Assembly (NCBI GenBank): GCA_002792495.1 | Contig: PFOK01000030.1 | Span: forward strand, 1-15,520 | Reading direction: 5' to 3' | Origin: Candidatus Peregrinibacteria bacterium CG_4_10_14_0_2_um_filter_43_11 | GTDB lineage: Bacteria > Patescibacteriota > Gracilibacteria > UM-FILTER-43-11 | DNA: 15,520 bases | Translations under genes and position numbers: made by a program | Notes under the pieces: generated by a model | What the model saw: only the letters and a program-made list of their open reading frames with translations | What the model was told of the DNA's origin: nothing | Database searches by the model: none | Part shown: positions 1 through 5,844 of the stretch, one piece after another | Layout of the letters: each line of letters starts with the position of its first letter | Numbering within the stretch: the first letter of the stretch is position 1

Positions 1-1
1 A

Positions 2-1141
2 CGAAAAGTAACGCCTCCCGCACCCACCACCCCGAGAAAAGTTCAAAAACCCGCTCCGGTTGTTCCTCAAACAGCACCGGAAATAATAAGGGGTAGAAGA
101 TGGTTTTTGGGAACGGCGCTTGCGGCTGCAGGAGCTGCAATTGTGGGGCCAAGATGGTTTTGGGGCAGTGACGATGAACGCGATGAGACGCCGAAGAAAA
201 CAGAAGTAGCGGGAGGAGAACCGACAACCGAGACGGAAACGGAAAGCACTTTTTCGCTGAGCATCCACGATAAAGACGCCGACGGAAAAGAAGTTCCCAA
301 AGACAAAGAATGCATTTACGGCGTACTCGTTCCGCGAATCCCGCTGGAGCGTAAACGAAGCCTATTTAAAACCTACGACGCACAAATAGAAATAGCGGAA
401 TTAAGCGAAGAAGAAAAAACTGCAAAAGAGACTGAACTGCAAACATTAAAAGACGATCCTACCCGAAAAGGCAAACGCTATATTTACGACAAAGGCTGTA
501 CCGAAAACATCATCGAACTGCGTGAAAGCTGGCAACAATTGATGGAAGAACCCATGGTCAGTTTTCAGGTTCCGGGTCACCCGCACCGGATCATGTTGAG
601 ACAAGAGATCGCCGTGCGTTTTTTGGCGGGAATAGACGATTACAAATACGAAAAAGATGAAGAAGGCAACCCACAAAGAACACTCCCTCAGACAACACCG
701 CTTAGCGAAGAAGTCGATCGGGAAAATGGCGACAACAAAAGGCCTTATTTAAGAACCAATACAGACCAGCGGGAAGACTGGGAAGCTTATCAAGCGGGAG
801 AAGGCCCTGTGGCGGCCAGTACCTACGGAGGGTGCCATTTGCGCGGAACCGCGGCGGACATGGGATACAATTGGAGGAAGTATCAGCCTTATTTTAAACG
901 GTACGGCTGGATAGGCGGAACGGAGAACGGAATCGCGGACGATGAGCATCATTTTGATATCGGCCGCAGGCTAAAACCGGCTACCGCCGAAGAAACCAAA
1001 GACTTTGCGACAAAGTTTAAGGCATGGAAAAACAGCCCTAAGGTAAAAGCGGCCAAAAAAAAGTTAAAAGAATTGGGCGGAGCCGCGAAAAAGAAAGCGA
1101 AAAAATTGGGAAGAAGCATTAAAAAGTGGTGGAATAAATAA
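2..1141 (+). CDS. M15-family zinc peptidase (predicted peptidoglycan D,D-carboxypeptidase/endopeptidase), 5' partial
   Basis: The frame is open to the left edge, so the gene starts upstream. A TTG at 107 is only a Leu codon inside a hydrophobic segment. The visible N-terminus is Pro-rich (about 30 residues), followed by GRRWFLG and an Ala/Gly-rich hydrophobic stretch (about 95-160). This resembles a twin-arginine signal or a membrane anchor. An acidic, Glu/Lys-rich linker follows. The C-terminal half has the M15 layout: RT-x-x-D-Q near 757-773, CHLRGTAAD at 833-859 (His 836, Asp 857), a GW at 905-910, and DEHHF at 941-955. The His and Asp of H-x(6)-D and the last His of D-x-x-H-F are the expected zinc ligands. 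The usual Ser two residues before the first His is Gly. The protein ends in a very Lys-rich, probably helical tail (1034-1138). The family cleaves D-Ala-D-Ala or stem-peptide bonds outside the membrane. Family assignment is fairly secure; exact substrate is unknown. Confidence 0.75.
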   Translation, partial: RKVTPPAPTTPRKVQKPAPVVPQTAPEIIRGRRWFLGTALAAAGAAIVGPRWFWGSDDERDETPKKTEVAGGEPTTETETESTFSLSIHDKDADGKEVPKDKECIYGVLVPRIPLERKRSLFKTYDAQIEIAELSEEEKTAKETELQTLKDDPTRKGKRYIYDKGCTENIIELRESWQQLMEEPMVSFQVPGHPHRIMLRQEIAVRFLAGIDDYKYEKDEEGNPQRTLPQTTPLSEEVDRENGDNKRPYLRTNTDQREDWEAYQAGEGPVAASTYGGCHLRGTAADMGYNWRKYQPYFKRYGWIGGTENGIADDEHHFDIGRRLKPATAEETKDFATKFKAWKNSPKVKAAKKKLKELGGAAKKKAKKLGRSIKKWWNK

Positions 1142-1153
1142 AAAACCCCATTT

Positions 1154-2224
1154 TTAGTCCCCCATTTTAGCCAACCGCTTGGCCTGGTCATCCAACGTCA
1201 ATTGCTCAATCATATCGGTAATATCCCCGTTCATAAAACCGGGAAGATTGCTCCAGCTGTGTTTAACGCGATGATCTGTTACACGATCCTGCGGAAAGTT
1301 ATAGGTACGGATTTTTTCATTACGATCCCCCGTTCCGATCTGACTCAAGCGCTCATCTCCCCTCTCTTTAAAAAGACGGTCTTCTTCCATCTGATAAAGA
1401 CGCGCCCGTAAAACCGACATGGCTTTGTGTTTATTTTTGAGCTGGGATTTTTCATCCTGACAGGTGACCACCAAACCGCTGGGCAAGTGTGTGATGCGCA
1501 CCGCGGAATCTGTAGTATTCACGCTCTGGCCGCCATTGCCACTACTGCGGTATACATCGATGCGCAAATCGTTTTCATGAATCTCCACATCCACTTCCTC
1601 CGCCTCGGGCAAAACCGCCACCGTAACGGCAGAAGTATGAATACGCCCCTGACTTTCCGTAACCGGAACCCGCTGAACGCGATGAACACCGCTTTCGTAC
1701 TTCAGACGGGAATACGCGCCCTGCCCGATCACCCTAAAAATAACTTCTTTCACACCGCCGGCATCGGCTTCGGTACGGCTGATGAGCTCGACTGTAAAGT
1801 CGTTTTCCTCGGCATAACGCATGTACATACGCATGAGCTCCGCGGCAAAAAGAGAAGCCTCTTCCCCTCCCGCTCCGGCACGGATTTCAAGAATCACGTT
1901 TTTGTCATCATTGGGATCTTTGGGAAGCAGTGCCACTTTGAGCTGTTCTTCAAGAATCTCGCGATTTTTTTTGGAATCATTGAGCTCTTCTTTGGCAAAA
2001 GCCAGCATTTCCGGATCTTTTTCACTCTCCAAAAGACCTTCGGAATCCTCAATGGACCGGAGGCACTTCTGATATACAGTGATGAGTTCAATAATAGGCC
2101 GTAACTGAGCTTCTTTTCGTGCTAAATCGCGAAAGCGGTTCTGATCCGCCATCGCGGAAGGATGATTCATTTCCTGGCTGATTGTTTCGTAATCGGCTTT
2201 GATTTTTAGAAGTTTTTCGAGCAT
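1154..2224 (-). CDS. prfA: Peptide chain release factor 1 (RF1)
   Basis: The product is 356 aa, the normal RF1 length. It recognises UAA and UAG stop codons in the ribosomal A site and triggers peptidyl-tRNA hydrolysis. The catalytic GGQ lies at residues 231-233 inside SSGNGGQSVNTTDSAVRITH. The codon-recognition tripeptide is PVT at residues 187-189, the P-x-T form that marks RF1 rather than the SPF of RF2. The N-terminal helical domain and the C-terminal domain (NFPQDRVTDHR region) are both complete. The ATG at 2224 gives the standard N-terminus; no Shine-Dalgarno sequence precedes it. The gene converges on the peptidase gene with only 12 bases between stop codons and diverges from the operon at 2412. 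No prmC (RF1 methyltransferase) lies next to it, although the two are often neighbours. UGA is also used as a stop here, so an RF2 must be encoded elsewhere. Confidence 0.97.
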   Translation of the reverse strand: MLEKLLKIKADYETISQEMNHPSAMADQNRFRDLARKEAQLRPIIELITVYQKCLRSIEDSEGLLESEKDPEMLAFAKEELNDSKKNREILEEQLKVALLPKDPNDDKNVILEIRAGAGGEEASLFAAELMRMYMRYAEENDFTVELISRTEADAGGVKEVIFRVIGQGAYSRLKYESGVHRVQRVPVTESQGRIHTSAVTVAVLPEAEEVDVEIHENDLRIDVYRSSGNGGQSVNTTDSAVRITHLPSGLVVTCQDEKSQLKNKHKAMSVLRARLYQMEEDRLFKERGDERLSQIGTGDRNEKIRTYNFPQDRVTDHRVKHSWSNLPGFMNGDITDMIEQLTLDDQAKRLAKMGD

Positions 2225-2231
2225 GAATGGT

Positions 2232-2295
2232 GAACGGGTAACGAAATAACGATGTAACGAGATAACCTGTTGCTTCGTCGCATCGTTATTTCGTT
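2232..2295. repeat. Degenerate 8-bp tandem repeat plus 15-bp perfect inverted repeat
   Basis: From 2233 the plus strand reads in units close to AACGANRT: AACGGGT, AACGAAAT, AACGATGT, AACGAGAT, then AAC. The stretch AACGAAATAACGATG (2240-2254) is repeated exactly as its reverse complement at 2281-2295, giving a 15-bp stem with a 26-base loop. The element lies between prfA and the divergent operon. If prfA is transcribed from the candidate promoter at 2321-2349, the hairpin falls in the prfA 5' leader. There is no T-run, so it is not an obvious terminator. It could be an operator, a leader structure or a spreading intergenic repeat. Confidence 0.8.
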
Positions 2296-2316
2296 CTGTC
2301 GTCAGTGATTAATCCC

Positions 2317-2345
2317 TTGAATTTTAAGCCGAAATTTGGTATAAT
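2317..2345 (+). promoter_or_regulatory. Sigma70-type promoter for the 2412-7941 operon
   Basis: TTGAAT at 2317-2322 is followed by a 17-base spacer and a perfect TATAAT at 2340-2345. The bases TGG just before the -10 box make it an extended -10 promoter. Transcription would start near 2352 and leave a leader of about 60 bases before the ATG at 2412. It is the strongest promoter match I found in the window. Confidence 0.7.
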
Positions 2346-2349
2346 ACAA
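2321..2349 (-). promoter_or_regulatory. Candidate prfA promoter overlapping the operon promoter
   Basis: On the minus strand, TTGTAT (2349-2344) and TAAAAT (2326-2321) are separated by 17 bases. The -10 box matches consensus at five of six positions; the -35 box matches only its first three bases. It overlaps the plus-strand promoter almost completely, so the two polymerases would exclude each other. It would give prfA a leader of about 90 bases containing the 15-bp hairpin. The -35 match is weak and the site is tentative. Confidence 0.3.
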
Positions 2350-2411
2350 GGATTAATATAACAAACAGACCTGAGTCGACAACCGAATCGACCGCTCAAA
2401 AAAATCAAAAA

Positions 2412-2918
2412 ATGAACACACAAGAAACAAATCCGGCTCCCTTTGAACACAATCAGGTTCTTTTGGAATGGAAAACTCCCGAATTTGTGCCTCACCCCCG
2501 TGACATACGATGGTTTCTGGCCGCGGGAATCCTGGTACTGATCTTAATCGTTTACGCGATTCTGAATGATTCCGCCACCATGGCGATCGTGTTTATCGTG
2601 CTGGCCGGCGTTTATTACCTGATTCACAATCAGGAACCGAAGATCATCGACGTGAGAATTACGGAATTGGGCATTGATGTCGGCGGTAAATTTTACCCCT
2701 ACAACACCATCAACGCGTTCTGGATTGTATATAACCCCCCCTTTGTACGCCGATTGTATTTTAGAATGGGTACAAAATCATTCACGGAAGTCAAAGTGGA
2801 ACTCAATCACCAAAACCCCGTGGAATTAAGACGCCTGCTTGCCGGTGAAATTCCCGAGATCGAAGGTGCACAAGAGAGCGTAACCGATATTTTAATCCGC
2901 TTATTGCGGCTTCAATAA
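2412..2918 (+). CDS. Two-TM membrane protein with C-terminal PH-like domain, unknown function
   Basis: The product is 168 aa and opens the operon. Residues 1-33 are hydrophilic and contain WKTPEFVPHPRD. Two hydrophobic segments (about 34-51 and 57-72) form a short hairpin, so both ends are probably cytoplasmic. The C-terminal part (about 77-168) alternates beta-like stretches: the region around residues 77-110 (IIDVRITELGIDVGGKFYPY, then NTINAFWIVYNPP) and the following LYFR, ending in an amphipathic helix. A TM hairpin followed by such a domain recalls bacterial PH-domain (YcxB/DUF304-like) proteins, but this is a resemblance of layout, not an identified family. I recall similar proteins in CPR genomes, without a name. 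The ATG at 2412 follows an A-rich leader without a Shine-Dalgarno sequence. The stop codon TAA touches the ATG of the next gene, suggesting translational coupling. Confidence 0.85.
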   Translation: MNTQETNPAPFEHNQVLLEWKTPEFVPHPRDIRWFLAAGILVLILIVYAILNDSATMAIVFIVLAGVYYLIHNQEPKIIDVRITELGIDVGGKFYPYNTINAFWIVYNPPFVRRLYFRMGTKSFTEVKVELNHQNPVELRRLLAGEIPEIEGAQESVTDILIRLLRLQ

Positions 2919-5213
2919 ATGATTTTTATCAAAGAACATTACCGGGATTTTAATGCAAGAAACCGTTTCATTTTTGAGAACGTGGAACGCGCGGACAACG
3001 CGACGGAATTATGGAAAAAACCTGTGGAAGAACTCGATCTTTCGGGGATGAACGTCGAAAGGGCAATCGGCGCGATGGAATCCGCTTACGGCCACAGCGC
3101 GTACAAAAGTGCCATCCGGACTTACGTGAACGGATTATTTAAAAACGCCGCCAATCCGGCCATCGCGAAAATGGAAAAAGATCTGATCGAGAATTCCGCC
3201 GGAAATTACAAAACCGCTTTCGAAGGCGAAATCCTTCCCGTTTTTGCCGATGCCATCAGACGCCTGAACGGCAAACATGAACGCGCGATTGATTTGATTA
3301 TAGAGCACACCGAAGAAGAACTTAATACATTGAATGATCAGATAGATGCGATGCAAGACGCACTTAAAAGCGAACCCAAAATGGATATTCCGTCTCCTGA
3401 TGAAGTGGGAACAGAAGATGTCAACTTCATGGGAATGAACATCATGATTGAACGAAAAGGGGTGGATTACGAAAAGGCACGCGGAAAAGTAAAATACACA
3501 TTCGAAAAATGGGGTAATAAAATGCTCGACGCTTATATGACCGAAGACCTGAAAGACAGTGACCTGGGTGACGCGTTAAAGGAGGGACTGAACGCGAAAT
3601 TCCGGGGAAAAATCGATTTTTTGTTTGAAGAAGGAAAAGCGAGCAAAGAAACAATCGAAGCGCTGAAAACGGAATTTTTAAAACGATTGTCCGAGTATGC
3701 GAAAATCGATGGAAAGACCGGCACCATCAGCCGGGTTGACGCGGAAGTGATGTGGCGTGCCGCCGCCGAAGTGCTCAAAAGAGAACAAAGCATGATCGAT
3801 CTGATCAGCAAAGGGAGTGACTCAGCGGTAAAAAAAGCGCTCGAAACCCGCGCGGAAATGGATCCGGAAGCCTGGATAAAAGCGGTCACCATGACCGGAG
3901 AAGCGATGATTGAAAACGCGATTGAAAGCGGCAATGAACAGGGGTTTGTAAACGCCATCACCACACTGGCAAAAAAACCGGCCGGTTCATTCGATTTTGA
4001 CGAAGCAAGCAATCTCTTTTTAAACCAACTCACCCTTCGGGCGAGCACCGGCGCGAAAAACGCGATTGATTTTCTGGAACATTCCAACCGGGAGCTCAAC
4101 AGAGGAAACCCCATTTTGGAAAGAATTGAACCACGCGCGTTTTCCACGTTGGTATTTAGTGAACGGAACATGCTTTTGGAACGAACGACAATTCCCAAAA
4201 GCGAATATGACAAAGCCGTGGTGGAATTCATGAGCACCAATCGCGAGGGTCGTGACGAAATGCTGGAAGATCCAAAAAAGCGCCGCGTTTTGTTCGAAGC
4301 CATCAAAGTGATCAAGGAAGATTATGAAATTGCCCTTGAGGAATACGGCGACGTGCCGGAAAGAATCACGAGCAACTTCGGTCATCCCAATAAAAAACTG
4401 ACACAATACGACAAAATGGCACGATTGCGCGCTCTCATCATGATCGCCAAAGAAACGGAATGGATCGTAAAAAACCTGAGCAAGGCGCCGGAATACCAAA
4501 AAGCCTACCAAAAAAAGGCTGAAGGTGAATCCAAAAGCATGGAAGAGGAACTGAAAAAAACAACCGTCAAAAGACGTACCGAAGAAGGAGGTTTATACGT
4601 TCCTAACCTTGATTTTGAAAACATCCATACGGTTTATAAAACCGGTTACGTGAGCATTGCCGCGCGCAACGGTTTTAATGGAAAAGATCTTGCGTTGAGC
4701 ACGGCAAAAGGCATCGCCGGATTCACCGTCGCGATCAACATCATGAACGCGATCAAAAACAAAGGCGGTTTGCTCAGCAATCCTTACATTTTTAGTGGCG
4801 CGGCGATTTTTTACGGCATCAAAAAATACCAGGAAAATCCGGAAGTGGGCGACTACTTTAGTGCCACCCCCGGGAAGAGAGCGAATCTAGAGACCAACAT
4901 GAGGCTCCGAAGCCTGGCCAAAAAAACCGGTCGTCGTCGCCTCAAAAACTTTATCGCCAAAGAAAGTGAATGGAAAGCGATGGAAGATTTGGACGCGGAT
5001 GAAATAAAGACACTCATCGGGGAATCCACCGAACGTTACGCACCCCATCCCGTGATCACCAAAGCGGATCTGAAGCCGTTCATTGCCAAAGAAGCATGGG
5101 TGCATCTGCCGGAAGAAGGATTCGAACGCGAACGGTTTATGTTCTACACCAAGTTTCTGGCCGGCAACAAAAATATTCACATCTTAAAAGAAGAATGTCA
5201 GAAATGGCAGTAA
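2919..5213 (+). CDS. Large helical charged protein, unknown function (764 aa)
   Basis: I do not recognise this protein. It is mostly alpha-helical by eye, rich in Glu, Lys, Ala and Arg, and I saw a single Cys, four residues before the C-terminus region ends (KEECQKWQ). A short coiled-coil-like stretch lies near residues 125-148 (EEELNTLNDQIDAMQDALK). A basic segment near 545-552 (TTVKRRTEE) is followed by two weakly hydrophobic segments near 594-610 and 618-634, the second containing IFSGAAIFYGIKKY. A basic stretch near 665-680 (KKTGRRRLKNF) follows. There is no signal peptide, Walker motif or clear catalytic signature. The ATG follows directly on the TAA of the two-TM gene and the next gene begins 9 bases after its stop. 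Its operon position suggests a structural or cytoplasmic partner of the VirB6-like protein downstream, perhaps a scaffold; this is inference only. Confidence 0.88.
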   Translation: MIFIKEHYRDFNARNRFIFENVERADNATELWKKPVEELDLSGMNVERAIGAMESAYGHSAYKSAIRTYVNGLFKNAANPAIAKMEKDLIENSAGNYKTAFEGEILPVFADAIRRLNGKHERAIDLIIEHTEEELNTLNDQIDAMQDALKSEPKMDIPSPDEVGTEDVNFMGMNIMIERKGVDYEKARGKVKYTFEKWGNKMLDAYMTEDLKDSDLGDALKEGLNAKFRGKIDFLFEEGKASKETIEALKTEFLKRLSEYAKIDGKTGTISRVDAEVMWRAAAEVLKREQSMIDLISKGSDSAVKKALETRAEMDPEAWIKAVTMTGEAMIENAIESGNEQGFVNAITTLAKKPAGSFDFDEASNLFLNQLTLRASTGAKNAIDFLEHSNRELNRGNPILERIEPRAFSTLVFSERNMLLERTTIPKSEYDKAVVEFMSTNREGRDEMLEDPKKRRVLFEAIKVIKEDYEIALEEYGDVPERITSNFGHPNKKLTQYDKMARLRALIMIAKETEWIVKNLSKAPEYQKAYQKKAEGESKSMEEELKKTTVKRRTEEGGLYVPNLDFENIHTVYKTGYVSIAARNGFNGKDLALSTAKGIAGFTVAINIMNAIKNKGGLLSNPYIFSGAAIFYGIKKYQENPEVGDYFSATPGKRANLETNMRLRSLAKKTGRRRLKNFIAKESEWKAMEDLDADEIKTLIGESTERYAPHPVITKADLKPFIAKEAWVHLPEEGFERERFMFYTKFLAGNKNIHILKEECQKWQ

Positions 5214-5222
5214 AAAACAATC

Positions 5223-5840
5223 ATGAATGACTCCTTAAATCATCAAAGGCAAAAGGAAGAAAAAGCGCGAATAGCGAAAAACAGCACGATTGTGGGAGGT
5301 GTACAAACGGTAAATGTCGTGGCAGACACCCTTGCCGCGGAAATAGCGATAGAAACGGAAAGAAAACGCGCACTCAGCGCCGCACTTATACGCGATACCG
5401 AAAAAGCAATCGACGAAAAAATGCCTCGAATGATTGAAGACAGGCTGAACGATCAAGTTCAAAAAACGGAAATCGATCTGCCCACTATTCTCAATCCGGA
5501 ACCCTCTGAATTACTCCAGCAACCCCACGCACGAACACACACACGAGTGAAACCGCAGACAGACACAGACACAGAAATGCAAACGACCTCTCAGCTTCCG
5601 GCAATAGCCGAAAAACGACAGGGAACCAAAGAACAACAGCTTAAGATGAAAAAACGAATGGATGCCGGCGGAAACGAAGTGAGACCACGACTGGCACAAA
5701 ACCGTCCAAGCATGACACCCCCCCCTCAAAAAACAACAGGAGCCAAAGGCTCCTCCGCCGCAAAAAAAATGGCCAAAGCCGCGCTCCCACTGGTGGGATC
5801 GCTGGGAGCGGCAGGCGGGTTTCTCTACTTCTTAGCTTAA
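5223..5840 (+). CDS. Tail-anchored protein with disordered Pro/Thr/Gln middle, unknown function
   Basis: The product is 205 aa. The first 85 residues are charged and probably helical (KEEKARIAKN, ERKRALSAALIRDTEKAIDEK). Residues about 90-180 are rich in Pro, Thr, Gln and Lys and look disordered. The final 25 residues hold one hydrophobic segment (ALPLVGSLGAAGGFLYFLA) preceded by Lys (AAKKMAKAA), so the protein is probably inserted by its tail with the bulk in the cytoplasm. There is no N-terminal signal peptide. The ATG at 5223 lies 9 bases after the previous stop with no Shine-Dalgarno sequence; its stop is 4 bases before the next ATG. Spacing and the shared promoter point to one operon with the VirB6-like gene. 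I cannot assign a family or function. Confidence 0.8.
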   Translation: MNDSLNHQRQKEEKARIAKNSTIVGGVQTVNVVADTLAAEIAIETERKRALSAALIRDTEKAIDEKMPRMIEDRLNDQVQKTEIDLPTILNPEPSELLQQPHARTHTRVKPQTDTDTEMQTTSQLPAIAEKRQGTKEQQLKMKKRMDAGGNEVRPRLAQNRPSMTPPPQKTTGAKGSSAAKKMAKAALPLVGSLGAAGGFLYFLA

Positions 5841-5844
5841 ATAA

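Noticed and set aside
107..1141. TTG at 107 as the start of the peptidase gene
   Set aside because: The frame is open to the window edge and the TTG is the Leu of the RRWFLG motif. The gene is better described as 5' partial.
1142..1153. Terminator between the peptidase gene and prfA
   Set aside because: The 12-base gap and its surroundings have T-rich stretches but no stem that would form a rho-independent terminator.
1427..2104. 225-residue plus-strand ORF
   Set aside because: It is antisense to prfA, whose family assignment is certain, and shows no protein-like features of its own.
3533..4315. 260-residue minus-strand ORF
   Set aside because: It lies opposite the 764-aa gene, is Ser-rich from antisense reading of that gene's codons, and has no start context or domain.
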